From Pseudomonas putida S13.1.2 (lineage in GTDB: Bacteria > Pseudomonadota > Gammaproteobacteria > Pseudomonadales > Pseudomonadaceae): a stretch of DNA of 64,000 nt. Location: the NCBI RefSeq assembly GCF_000498395.2, contig NZ_CP010979.1:4526001-4590000 (forward strand), written 5' to 3'. The notes beneath the pieces were generated by a model. The model saw only the letters and a list, made by a program, of their open reading frames with translations, had not been told where the DNA came from and did no database searches. Each line of letters begins with the position of its first letter. Position 1 is the stretch's first letter. Both the position numbers and the translations under genes were made by a program. Shown here one piece after another: positions 17,267-26,273 of the stretch.

Positions 17267-19654
17267 CTACTCCAACGGAATGGCCACACTCAGGCTGGTG
17301 CCTTCGCCTGGTTCACTGTCCAGCGCCATGCTGCCCCCCAGCATTAGCACCCGCTCGCGTACACCCACCAGGCCAAATGAAGTGGGCCGGGTCTGCTCGT
17401 GGCAAAAGCCTTGGCCATCATCGCTGACCGTCATGCGCAATTGCCCGTCTTCACGCACCAGTTCGATCTCCACGCTGTGCGCCTGGGCGTGACGCATCAC
17501 GTTGGTCAGCGCCTCCTGCAGGATACGAAACAGGCCAGTGGCCTTGGCATCGCTCAATGCAGGCAGATTATCCGGCACTTGCACCAGGCAGGGGATCTGC
17601 GTGCGGGCTTCGAAGCGCCGCGCCTGCCATTCGATGGCCGAGGCAATGCCGGCATCGAGGATCGGCGGACGCAAGGCAGTGGCAACATCACGCACCAGCT
17701 GGAACAGCTGGGCAATCAGGCGCTTCATGCTTGCCAGGCGCTCATTCAGGCCAGGGTCCAGCTCGGCAAACGCAAGCTCGCACATCGACACCTCCAGCTT
17801 GAGCACGGTCAGCATCTGCCCCAGCTCATCATGTACTTCCCGGGCGATGCGCGCTTTTTCTTCCTCGCGTACGCTCTCCAGATGGGCCGACAGATCGCGC
17901 AGCTGCTCCTGGGATCGGGCCAGTGCCAATTCTGCCCGCTTACCCTGGGTGATGTCCCATACCACACCGTCCCATACCACCTGGCCGTTGGCCAGGCGCC
18001 GGGTGCTGGCCTTGATGTCAGCCCAGCGTTGCTCACCCTGACGGGTCAGGATGCGCCCCTGCCAGGACCAGTCCTGGTCGCTGGCCAAGGCCAGGTCCTG
18101 GACCCGGTGGTAGTCGGCGCGGTCTTCGGGGTGAACCAGGTTGCGCAAGCCCATCTGTGGGTGCTGGATCTCCGCCGGTGCATACCCCACCAGCGCCTCG
18201 CTGCCCTCACTGATGTAGGGGAATTCCAGCTCGCCTTCGGCCGGGTCACGCTCCAGGCGAAACACCAGCCCCGGCACGTTGCCGGCAATGCCTTTGAGCC
18301 GCGCCTCGCTTTCGCGCAGTGCCGCCAGGGCTCGGTGGCGTTCGGTGACATCGGCGAGGTAGACCACCAGGTATTCGGAATCACGAAAGCGCAAAAAACT
18401 CAGTGATAGCTCGACCGGCAGCAGGCTGTGGTCGGCCCGCCGGCACTGCGCCTCAAACTGGCCGACACCGCCCTCCCCCGTGCGGGCGCCTTTCCACAAC
18501 TCCAGCCAGCGGTCCATGGTCAGGCTTGGCTCGAAAGCGCTCAACGGCCGCTCCAGCAGTTCGCCGTCGCCATACCCCAGCATGCGCTCGGCAGCATGGT
18601 TGGCGTAGCGTACGTGGCTGTCCCAGTTGACCCAGAGAATGCCCACCGTGCTCTGGTCGATGGCGAACTGGCTCAGGCGCAAGGCCTCTTCACGCACTTG
18701 TCGCTCCACCAGGCTTTCCCGTGTGGTCAGCAGGCTGCGCTCCAGCTGGCGCTGCTGCCGGCGCTGCCACACCAGCGTGGCCAAGGCACACAACAGCAAC
18801 AAACCGAACAGCAAGGCCAGGTTCTGCCAAAAGCCTGGCGACTCGCTAAGGCGTGGGTATTTGGGCTGCAACCAACGTTGGTGCAGCTGCTCCAGCTCCT
18901 TGGCCGGCAGCGCCTGCAGGCCGCGTTCGAGCACATCGGCCAGCAGCGGCCAGTCGCGTCGCGAGCCGAGGCGCAGCAGCTGCGGCAGGCCGATATCGCC
19001 GACCACCGCCAGCTCACTGAATTCGCTCTCGCGTGACAAGCGGCTGAGCTGGGCTTCATCCAGCACCGCGAAACTGGCCTGGCCACCTACCACCAGTTGC
19101 AAGGCCTCACGTTCGTTGGGCACCCCCTGCAGGTTGAGGTTGCCGTAGTTGCCGCGCAGGTAATCGGCCAGCTGGCTGGGCATGCGCACTGCCACCCGCT
19201 GCTCGGCTTCAAGCTTTTCCAGCTCCACGGCCATGGCCCCGGTGCGCGGCCCCACCACCAGTTGCGGCACGCGCATGTACGGGTCGCTGAACAACCACAG
19301 CCGCAGGCTGGACGGCGTCTGGGTCAGGCCAGGGGCAAAGTCGATTTCACCGCTCTGCAAGGCATGTTCCAGGCTGGCCTGGTCGCTGAAGTTGCGCCAG
19401 GTAAGGTCCAGGCGCAGTGCCTGCGCCAGGCTGTTCACCAGTTCTACGTTGGCCCCGTACAGTTGCTGCAGGCGCCGGTCGAACTGGGCATAGGGTGCCT
19501 GCAGCACCAGGCCGACGCGCAAGCTGCGGTGCGCGTCCAGCCACTGCTGTTGCGCAGGCTCCAGCGTAACGGTGGGCACCGCCTCGGGCCGGGCCAATGC
19601 AATCAAGGGCAGCCACAAGCAGCCGATAACCAACAGGCGACGCACTCGCTTCAT
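17267..19654 (-). CDS. Sensor histidine kinase with periplasmic SBP_bac_3 domain and PAS domains
   Basis: A 795-residue membrane kinase. A signal peptide (1-21) is followed by a solute-binding domain of the bacterial type 3 family (about 28-265), a membrane helix (NLALLFGLLLLCALATLVW), two PAS/PAC modules (about 320-440 and 445-575) and a HisKA_3 core with the phosphorylated histidine H608 in REVHDELGQ. The HATPase domain has DDGQGF and FGLVGVRERV. The binding domain suggests direct sensing of a small ligand such as an amino acid or polyamine, but the ligand cannot be deduced. Confidence 0.9.
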   Translation of the reverse strand: MKRVRRLLVIGCLWLPLIALARPEAVPTVTLEPAQQQWLDAHRSLRVGLVLQAPYAQFDRRLQQLYGANVELVNSLAQALRLDLTWRNFSDQASLEHALQSGEIDFAPGLTQTPSSLRLWLFSDPYMRVPQLVVGPRTGAMAVELEKLEAEQRVAVRMPSQLADYLRGNYGNLNLQGVPNEREALQLVVGGQASFAVLDEAQLSRLSRESEFSELAVVGDIGLPQLLRLGSRRDWPLLADVLERGLQALPAKELEQLHQRWLQPKYPRLSESPGFWQNLALLFGLLLLCALATLVWQRRQQRQLERSLLTTRESLVERQVREEALRLSQFAIDQSTVGILWVNWDSHVRYANHAAERMLGYGDGELLERPLSAFEPSLTMDRWLELWKGARTGEGGVGQFEAQCRRADHSLLPVELSLSFLRFRDSEYLVVYLADVTERHRALAALRESEARLKGIAGNVPGLVFRLERDPAEGELEFPYISEGSEALVGYAPAEIQHPQMGLRNLVHPEDRADYHRVQDLALASDQDWSWQGRILTRQGEQRWADIKASTRRLANGQVVWDGVVWDITQGKRAELALARSQEQLRDLSAHLESVREEEKARIAREVHDELGQMLTVLKLEVSMCELAFAELDPGLNERLASMKRLIAQLFQLVRDVATALRPPILDAGIASAIEWQARRFEARTQIPCLVQVPDNLPALSDAKATGLFRILQEALTNVMRHAQAHSVEIELVREDGQLRMTVSDDGQGFCHEQTRPTSFGLVGVRERVLMLGGSMALDSEPGEGTSLSVAIPLE

Positions 19655-19749
19655 CTAAACGCTCGTCTTGGCAAAGGCGGCCATGCAGCATGGCCGTCAC
19701 GGGCAAATACTATTAGGCTGCCGGTATCATTCTGGCCCTGGGTTGACTC

Positions 19750-20748
19750 ATGTCCACACTTTATCGCACGACGCTGGCAATGTGCTGCCTGGCCTCGATC
19801 CTTCCACTCGGCGCCTTGGCCGCCGATGCCGAAAAACCACCCACCTCCACCGAAGCTCCGGCCGCCCAAGCCCCGCGCCCGCCCCTGCTGGAGCGCAGCC
19901 AGGAAGATGCCCAGGCGCTGGAACGGCTTGTACCCAAGGCCGAGCAGCAGACCCTGCAGGCCGGTGCCGACAGCTTCCTGGCACTTTGGAAACCCGCCAA
20001 CGACAACGACCCGCAAGGGGCAGTCATCATTATTCCCGGTGCAGGCGAGACCGCCGACTGGCCAAATGCGGTCGGCCCACTGCGGCAGAAATTCCCGAAT
20101 GTCGGCTGGCACAGCCTGAGCGTCAGCCTGCCCGACCTGCTCGCCGACAGCCCGCAAGCACGGGTCGAAGCCACACCGCCTGCCGAGCCTGCGAAAGACC
20201 AAGGCGAAAGCGCCCCGGCCAAGGATGTGCCGGCCGATGCCAATGCCAACGTCGCCCAGGCCACGGCGGCCGATGCCGATGCGGCAGAAAGCACTGACGC
20301 CGAACAGGCCAGCGAGCAGGCGGACCCGGCAGATGCCGAGCGTATCTTCGCCCGCCTGGATGCCGCCGTGGCGTACGCCCAGCAACACAACGCCCGCAGC
20401 ATCGTGCTGATCGGCCATGGTAGCGGTGCGTATTGGGCGGCCCGCTACCTGAGCGAGAAGCAGCCACCCCAGGTACAAAAGCTGGTGATGGTCGCCGCAC
20501 AGACACCGGCGCGGGTTGAGCATGACCTGGAAAGCCTGGCGCCGACCTTGAAGGTGCCGACAGCGGATATCTATTACGTCACCCGCAGCAGCGACCGCAA
20601 CGCGGCCGAGCAGCGCCTGCAGGCCAGCAAGCGGCAGAAGGACAGCCAGTACCGGCAGTTGTCGTTGATTGCCATGCCGGGGAACAAGGCCGCGGAACAA
20701 GAGCAGTTGTTCCGCCGGGTACGGGGATGGATGAGCCCTCAGGGTTGA
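19750..20748 (+). CDS. DUF3530 family secreted alpha/beta-hydrolase-like protein
   Basis: A 332-residue protein with a signal peptide (cleaved near ALA, residue 24). The hydrolase-fold features are IIIPGAGE (oxyanion-strand region) and the nucleophile-elbow-like LIGHGSGAYWA. Between them (about residues 140-195) is a low-complexity insert rich in Ala, Glu, Asp and Pro that looks like a flexible linker. The family is common in Pseudomonas and its function is unknown to me. It is divergent from the sensor-kinase gene. Confidence 0.75.
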   Translation: MSTLYRTTLAMCCLASILPLGALAADAEKPPTSTEAPAAQAPRPPLLERSQEDAQALERLVPKAEQQTLQAGADSFLALWKPANDNDPQGAVIIIPGAGETADWPNAVGPLRQKFPNVGWHSLSVSLPDLLADSPQARVEATPPAEPAKDQGESAPAKDVPADANANVAQATAADADAAESTDAEQASEQADPADAERIFARLDAAVAYAQQHNARSIVLIGHGSGAYWAARYLSEKQPPQVQKLVMVAAQTPARVEHDLESLAPTLKVPTADIYYVTRSSDRNAAEQRLQASKRQKDSQYRQLSLIAMPGNKAAEQEQLFRRVRGWMSPQG

Positions 20749-20758
20749 GCTGAAATCG

Positions 20759-20880
20759 ATGGGGTGCCGGGCACCCCCATCGCGACACAAGGCCGCTCCC
20801 ACAAGTACTGCGCCCCCTCGGGCTTTGCGCGAACGTGTAGGAGCGGCCTTGCGTCGCGATGGGCCGCACAGCGGCCCCAT
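20759..20880. repeat. Inverted REP pair between convergent genes
   Basis: GGGGTGCCGGGCACCCCCAT then CGCGACACAAGGCCGCTCCC on the left; the mirror element ending GCCGCACAGCGGCCCC on the right. It fills the space between the DUF3530 gene and djlA. Confidence 0.85.
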
Positions 20881-20884
20881 TTTG

Positions 20885-21652
20885 TTACAGGCCCCGCCGC
20901 TTACGAATCATGGCATAGGCCTGATGCAATTCACGGGTACGCTCGGTCGCCTCACGCACCTGCGCCTCGCTGGCACCGGTACCCGCCAGCTTGTCCGGGT
21001 GATGCCGGCTCACCAGCCGGCGATACGCCTGCTTGACCTTGTCCGTCTCGGTGTCCGCCTCAACTGCCAGCAAGCGCAACGCTGCGGCATAGGTCATGGC
21101 CACCCCTTCCGTTCCGGCGGCCTTGCGTGGCTCGTACTCCAGCGACATCGCCTGCACCTGGCGCCGGCTCAGGCCCAGCTTCTGCCCCCAGTCCAGCAGC
21201 AGCTCACGCTCCTTGTTGCCCATCTTGCCGTCGGCCCAGACCATGCGCCAACAGGCGCGCAGGGTGCCTTCAGCCGCATGCGGCTGCTGGCGAATGCGGC
21301 GCAAATGGCTGCCCAGCCGGTCCTTGCCCGCCTTGCCGCGGTTGAACGCGGCTATCGCGCGCAGCCGGGCCGCTTCAGCCAAGTCCAGGCGCACCATCTC
21401 CTGGCGCGCCTGGCGGATATGCTGCTCGGCCACCCGGCCATCGCACTTGGCCAGGCGCCCGAGCATCACGAACAGCAACTCGTCGTCGCGCAAGGCCGAG
21501 CGACCGCCCAGGCGTTCGCGCATGTCTTCCCAGCCTTGCAAGCGCAGGCGGCGGTCCATGGCCTGCCCAAGCAACCCGCCGAGCAAGGCCCCCGGAATGC
21601 TGGCAACAGCAAAACCGGCACTCACACCAATCAGCGTGCCTGGCCACCACAT
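20885..21652 (-). CDS. djlA: DjlA-like membrane-anchored DnaJ co-chaperone
   Basis: A 255-residue protein. It starts with a hydrophobic glycine-rich segment (LIGVSAGFAVASIPGALLGGLLG), has a central TerB-like helical domain, and ends with a J domain carrying the diagnostic HPD (SRHHPDKLAG) that stimulates DnaK ATPase. Start 21652 (MWWPGTL) lies one base past the murU stop, so it is the third gene of amgK-murU-djlA. Confidence 0.9.
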   Translation of the reverse strand: MWWPGTLIGVSAGFAVASIPGALLGGLLGQAMDRRLRLQGWEDMRERLGGRSALRDDELLFVMLGRLAKCDGRVAEQHIRQARQEMVRLDLAEAARLRAIAAFNRGKAGKDRLGSHLRRIRQQPHAAEGTLRACWRMVWADGKMGNKERELLLDWGQKLGLSRRQVQAMSLEYEPRKAAGTEGVAMTYAAALRLLAVEADTETDKVKQAYRRLVSRHHPDKLAGTGASEAQVREATERTRELHQAYAMIRKRRGL

Positions 21653-21653
21653 G

Positions 21654-22325
21654 TCAGGCGCGCTCGCCAATCAAGCGCTCAGCCTCGGCCAGGCGCTCAG
21701 GCGTACCAACATCCACCCAGTGCCCACGGTAATGCTCGCCAGTGACCTTGCCGTCTGCCATGGCCTGACGCAGCAGCGGCGCCAGCTTGAAGGCGCCGGC
21801 CTGGCAACCGTCGAACAGTGCCGGGTGCAGCACCGAAAGGCCACTGAAGGTCAGCGTGCCCGGAGCATCATCGCCATCGACGACCTGCTCGCCCACCAGG
21901 CGAAAGTCACCGCGGCCGTGATGGCCAGGGTTGTCGACCAGTACCAGGTGAGCAAGGCCTTGCAAAGGGGCCTGCAGGCATGTGAAGTCGTAGTCGCTCC
22001 AGACATCGCCGTTAACCAGCAGGAACGGCGCGTCACCCAGCAATGGCAGGGCCTTGAAGATGCCACCACCGGTTTCCAGCGGCTCGCCCTCGGGTGAATA
22101 ACGAATGCTCAGCCCGAAGCGGCTGCCATCGCCCAGGTGATCTTCGATCTGCTGGCCCAGCCAGGCATGGTTGATCACCACCTCGGTAACACCCGCCGTC
22201 GCCAGGGCGTGCAGGTGGTACTCGATCAGCGGCTGGCCGGCGACCGGGATCAGTGGCTTGGGGGTATGCAGGGTCAGCGGGCGCATGCGCTCGCCTTTGC
22301 CCGCTGCCAGGATCATTGCCTTCAT
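21654..22325 (-). CDS. murU: N-acetylmuramate alpha-1-phosphate uridylyltransferase
   Basis: A 223-residue nucleotidyltransferase with the signature AAGKGERMRPLTLHTPKPLIPV and the metal-site Asp in LVNGDVWSDYD. In the anabolic cell-wall recycling route of P. putida, MurU makes UDP-MurNAc from MurNAc-1-phosphate. This route bypasses de novo synthesis and gives intrinsic fosfomycin resistance. It overlaps amgK by 4 bases. Confidence 0.93.
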   Translation of the reverse strand: MKAMILAAGKGERMRPLTLHTPKPLIPVAGQPLIEYHLHALATAGVTEVVINHAWLGQQIEDHLGDGSRFGLSIRYSPEGEPLETGGGIFKALPLLGDAPFLLVNGDVWSDYDFTCLQAPLQGLAHLVLVDNPGHHGRGDFRLVGEQVVDGDDAPGTLTFSGLSVLHPALFDGCQAGAFKLAPLLRQAMADGKVTGEHYRGHWVDVGTPERLAEAERLIGERA

Positions 22326-23341
22326 GCACGCGCTCCGGCCTGCAACTCGGCAATCAGCTCACCCAGCTCCGCCAATTCGGGCCGGCGGCCGATCACTTCT
22401 TCTATATAGGCGAAGAAACGCGGCACGTCGCCCAGGTAGCGCGGCTTGCCATCACGGTGGCAAATGCGGGCGAAAATGCCGATGACTTTCAGGTGGCGCT
22501 GCACCCCCATCAGGTCGCTGGCACGCTGGAATGCTTCGAAGTCGCCCTGTACCGGGATGCCGGCCGCCTTTGCCCGCTGCCAGTAGTCTCGCAGCCAGGC
22601 TTCGACCCGTGCCTGCGGCCAGCTGAGGAAGGCGTCCTTGAACAGGCAGGTGATGTCGTAGGTGACCGGGCCATACACCGCATCCTGGAAGTCCAGCACA
22701 CCGGGGTTGGGGGTGCTCTGCATCAGGTTGCGCGGCATGTAGTCGCGGTGCACCAGCACCTTGGGCTGCGCCAGGGCGCTGTCGATCAGCAGTTGGCTGA
22801 CGCGCTGCCAGGTGGCTTTCTGCGCTTCACTCAAGGCCAGACCAAGCTCACGCCCCACGTACCACTCGGGGAACAGCTCTACTTCACGGCGCAGCAGGGC
22901 GTCGTCGTAGCTGGGCAGCGGCGCATCCATTGGCAGACGCTGGAAGGCCAGCAAGGCCTCGATGGCGTCGGCAAACAGGCCATCGGCGTTATCCGCATCA
23001 ATAATATCAAGGTATGTCTGGTGGCCCAGATCCCCCAGCAGCAAGAAGCCCCGCTCCAGGTCCTGGGCATGGATCAGCGGCACATGCACACCAGCGCTGG
23101 CCAGCAGGTGGTCGATGGCGACGAACGGTCGGCAGTTTTCCTGCGGAGGGGGTGCGTCCATGATCACGAAGCTGTGGCCCGCGCCCTGCCAGCGGAAGTA
23201 GCGGCGGAAGCTGGCGTCGCTGCTGGCCGCGGTCAGGCTGCCCGCGGGCACTTCGCCCCAGGCGTTGTTGCGGAAAAGATCATTGAGCTGCTCATCGAGC
23301 CAGACCGTCAGTTGTTGCAGGCGTACATCGTGTTCAGGCAT
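22322..23341 (-). CDS. amgK: Anomeric MurNAc/GlcNAc kinase
   Basis: A 339-residue aminoglycoside-phosphotransferase-fold kinase. The catalytic loop is VHRDYMPRNLM and the metal Asp is in VLDFQDAVYGPVTYD. It phosphorylates MurNAc and GlcNAc at C1 to feed MurU. It is divergent from lptD across 130 bases. Confidence 0.93.
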   Translation of the reverse strand: MPEHDVRLQQLTVWLDEQLNDLFRNNAWGEVPAGSLTAASSDASFRRYFRWQGAGHSFVIMDAPPPQENCRPFVAIDHLLASAGVHVPLIHAQDLERGFLLLGDLGHQTYLDIIDADNADGLFADAIEALLAFQRLPMDAPLPSYDDALLRREVELFPEWYVGRELGLALSEAQKATWQRVSQLLIDSALAQPKVLVHRDYMPRNLMQSTPNPGVLDFQDAVYGPVTYDITCLFKDAFLSWPQARVEAWLRDYWQRAKAAGIPVQGDFEAFQRASDLMGVQRHLKVIGIFARICHRDGKPRYLGDVPRFFAYIEEVIGRRPELAELGELIAELQAGARA

Positions 23342-23471
23342 TACAAGGGTCTCCGACGGCCCTAGCCGTCAAGCGGGTCATGCTTTATTATCCAGCATCT
23401 TTTTCAGACCATCGAGAGGCGTGCGGCCCCACACGCGGGCAGATGGCACGCAGGAAGCCCGGACTAATAAG

Positions 23472-26273
23472 ATGGCATTGAAATCCCCCGCGTTTCGTAG
23501 AAAGTTTCCGTTGCTGGTAACCGGCGGTCTGCTGGCCCTGCAACCTCTGGCCACCTCATACGTAGTGGCAGCCGAACAGTTCGACTGCCAAGTGTCCGCC
23601 TCCGGTGGTTGGGACTGCAAGCCCAAAGCGCCAGTCAACAACCTGCCGCCGCGCCCGGTGCACGACGGTGCGGCCGTCAGCTCTGGCACAGAAGCCGCGA
23701 GCGAAGCCGACACCGCAGACCGGCCGATGCTGGTCACCGAGGCCAAAGGCCGTGGCCTGAAATCGCGCAGCGAAGACTACAGCCACCTGGACTGGGTGCC
23801 GCGTGAAAAGCTCACCGCCGCGCAGCTGGCCGAAACCGGCCCGTACTGCGGCGGCGCCTATATCGAGCCTACCCGCCCGGGCATGGCCGATACCACGCCG
23901 AAGGATGAGTCGCCGACTTACATCAACGCCAAGGTATCCAAGTACCAGCAGGAGCAGCAAATCGCGACTCTCGCCGGTGACGTGGTAATGCGCCAGGGCA
24001 GCATGCAGGCCGAGGCCGACGAGGCCAACCTCTACCAGACCGAAAACCGTGGCGAGCTCAAGGGCAACGTCAAGATCCGTGACAACGGTTCGCTGGTGGT
24101 CGGTGACGAGGCACAGATCCAGCTCGACACCGGCGAAGCCCAGGTCGACAACGCCGAATACGTGATGCACAAGTCGCACATCCGCGGCAGTGCCCTGTAC
24201 GCCAAACGTGGCGAAAACGCCATCATCCGCCTCAAGGACGGTACGTACACCACCTGCGAACCGGGCAGCAACGCCTGGCAGTTGAAGGGCAACAACATCA
24301 CCCTGAACCCGGCCACCGGTTTCGGCACCGCGACCAACGTTACGCTGCGGGTCAAGGATTTCCCGGTGTTCTATACACCGTACATCTACTTCCCGATCGA
24401 CGACCGTCGCCAGTCCGGCTTCCTGCCGCCATCGTTCAGCACCAGCAGCGACACCGGCTTCATGCTGGTCACGCCGTACTACTTCAACCTGGCGCCCAAC
24501 TACGACGCCACGTTGTACCCGCGTTACATGACCAAACGCGGCCTGTTGATGGAAGGCGAGTTCCGCTACCTGACGCCTTCGAGCGAAGGCCAGTTTGGCG
24601 GCGCGTACCTGAACGACAAGGACGACGACCGCAAAGACCAGACTGACTACAAAGAACAGCGCTGGATGGTCAACTGGCAGCACAAGGGTGGCCTGGACGA
24701 GCGCCTGATGACCGAGGTGAACTACACCGACATCAGCGACCCGTTCTACTTCCAGGACCTGGAATCCGACCAGATCGGCGTTGAAAGCAAGGACCTCCTT
24801 GACCAGCAAGGTGCGTTGACGTGGCGTGGCGACAGCTACACGGCACGCTTGAACGTGCACGCCTACGAGATGGCCACCATTTCGCAGATCACGCCGTACG
24901 ATCGCCTGCCGCAGCTCACGCTCAATGGCACGCTGCCTTACCAGCCAGGCGGTTTGAACTTTGGTTACGAAACTGAAGCCGTTCGCTTTGATCGTGACCT
25001 GAAAGACGACTTCGTCCTGGACAAAGACGGCAACCCTGACTTCTCTGCCGGTGCTGCAGGCCGTCGCCTGGACCAGAACGTCAGCGGCATTGCCCGCGCC
25101 AACGGCAACCGCTTCAACGTTGCGCCGTCGATCAGCTTGCCGATGGAAGCCAGCTACGGTTACCTCACGCCCAAGCTGAAGTATGCGTACACCCACTACG
25201 ACCTGGACCTGGACAGCGAGGGCAAAGCCCAGGCAATCGCGCAGTCGGCAAACCCGGCGTATGGCAGCTACAACAGCTCGCTGAACCGCGATGTACCCAT
25301 CTTCAGCGTGGACAGTGGTCTCTACTTCGACCGCAATACTTCGTTGTTCGGCACCGACTACAAACAAACCCTCGAGCCGCGCCTGTTCTATCTGTATGTC
25401 CCGAACAAGGACCAGAAGGACATTCCGCTGTTCGATACGGGCGAAACCCTGTTCAGCTACGACTCGCTGTTCCGAGACAACCGCTTCAGCGGTAGCGACC
25501 GTATCGGCGACGAGAACAAGCTTTCGCTGGGTGTGACCACCCGCTGGATCGAAGACAACGGTTTCGAGCGTCAGAACTTCAGCATCGGCCAGGCCTACTA
25601 CTTCAAGGACCGCAAGGTCCAGCTGCCGGGCATCGACTACCGCGACCGCAAGGATGCACAGTCCGATGTGTCGCCATACGCGCTGGTGTACAACTATTAC
25701 TTCAACCGCGACTGGCGCTTCAATTCGGACTTCAACTGGGACCCGGACAGCCGCAGCACCCGCTCGGGCAGCGCGATGTTCCACTACCAGCCTGAAGACA
25801 ACCCGAACAAGGTGGTCAACCTTGGCTATCGCTACCGCAATGACACCATTGCCTACGACTCGACCACGGGCACGTGGAAAGTGGGCGGTGGCGACTACGG
25901 TACACCGGGCGACCCGAACTACATCAAGGACTACTACAAGATCCAGCAGCATGACTTCTCGGTCATCTGGCCGATCGTTCCGCAGTGGAGCGTCATCGCC
26001 CGCTGGCAGCATGACTACAACCGCAACCGCACCCTGGAAGCCATGGGTGGTTTCGAATACGACAACTGCTGCTGGAAGCTGCGCCTGATCAACCGCTACT
26101 GGATCGATTACGACGATTTCAGCCAGGCGCTTCCGCAGAACGAAAAAGGCGACCACGGCATCTTCCTTCAGATCGTTCTGAAAGGCCTAGGTGGCGTAGT
26201 GGGCAACAAGGTCGAATCTTTCCTCGACCAAGGCATTCAAGGTTACCGTGAACGTGAAGACCAAGCTTATTGA
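23472..26273 (+). CDS. lptD: LPS-assembly outer-membrane protein LptD
   Basis: A 933-residue protein that, with LptE, inserts lipopolysaccharide into the outer leaflet. It has a signal peptide (to about residue 33), a Pseudomonas-type N-terminal extension containing cysteines (FDCQVS, WDCKPK), the OstA/LptA-like jellyroll (about 145-270; YQQEQQIATLAGDVVM), and a 26-strand barrel rich in aromatic residues with the CC pair DNCCWKLRL near the C-terminus for inter-domain disulfides. ATG 23472 is the first start next to a signal peptide. Confidence 0.96.
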   Translation: MALKSPAFRRKFPLLVTGGLLALQPLATSYVVAAEQFDCQVSASGGWDCKPKAPVNNLPPRPVHDGAAVSSGTEAASEADTADRPMLVTEAKGRGLKSRSEDYSHLDWVPREKLTAAQLAETGPYCGGAYIEPTRPGMADTTPKDESPTYINAKVSKYQQEQQIATLAGDVVMRQGSMQAEADEANLYQTENRGELKGNVKIRDNGSLVVGDEAQIQLDTGEAQVDNAEYVMHKSHIRGSALYAKRGENAIIRLKDGTYTTCEPGSNAWQLKGNNITLNPATGFGTATNVTLRVKDFPVFYTPYIYFPIDDRRQSGFLPPSFSTSSDTGFMLVTPYYFNLAPNYDATLYPRYMTKRGLLMEGEFRYLTPSSEGQFGGAYLNDKDDDRKDQTDYKEQRWMVNWQHKGGLDERLMTEVNYTDISDPFYFQDLESDQIGVESKDLLDQQGALTWRGDSYTARLNVHAYEMATISQITPYDRLPQLTLNGTLPYQPGGLNFGYETEAVRFDRDLKDDFVLDKDGNPDFSAGAAGRRLDQNVSGIARANGNRFNVAPSISLPMEASYGYLTPKLKYAYTHYDLDLDSEGKAQAIAQSANPAYGSYNSSLNRDVPIFSVDSGLYFDRNTSLFGTDYKQTLEPRLFYLYVPNKDQKDIPLFDTGETLFSYDSLFRDNRFSGSDRIGDENKLSLGVTTRWIEDNGFERQNFSIGQAYYFKDRKVQLPGIDYRDRKDAQSDVSPYALVYNYYFNRDWRFNSDFNWDPDSRSTRSGSAMFHYQPEDNPNKVVNLGYRYRNDTIAYDSTTGTWKVGGGDYGTPGDPNYIKDYYKIQQHDFSVIWPIVPQWSVIARWQHDYNRNRTLEAMGGFEYDNCCWKLRLINRYWIDYDDFSQALPQNEKGDHGIFLQIVLKGLGGVVGNKVESFLDQGIQGYREREDQAY

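Noticed and set aside
23556..26156. An 866-codon open frame antisense to lptD
   Set aside because: It is the complementary frame of a strongly conserved gene in GC-rich DNA; its protein is low-complexity Val/Ala/Arg with no domain.
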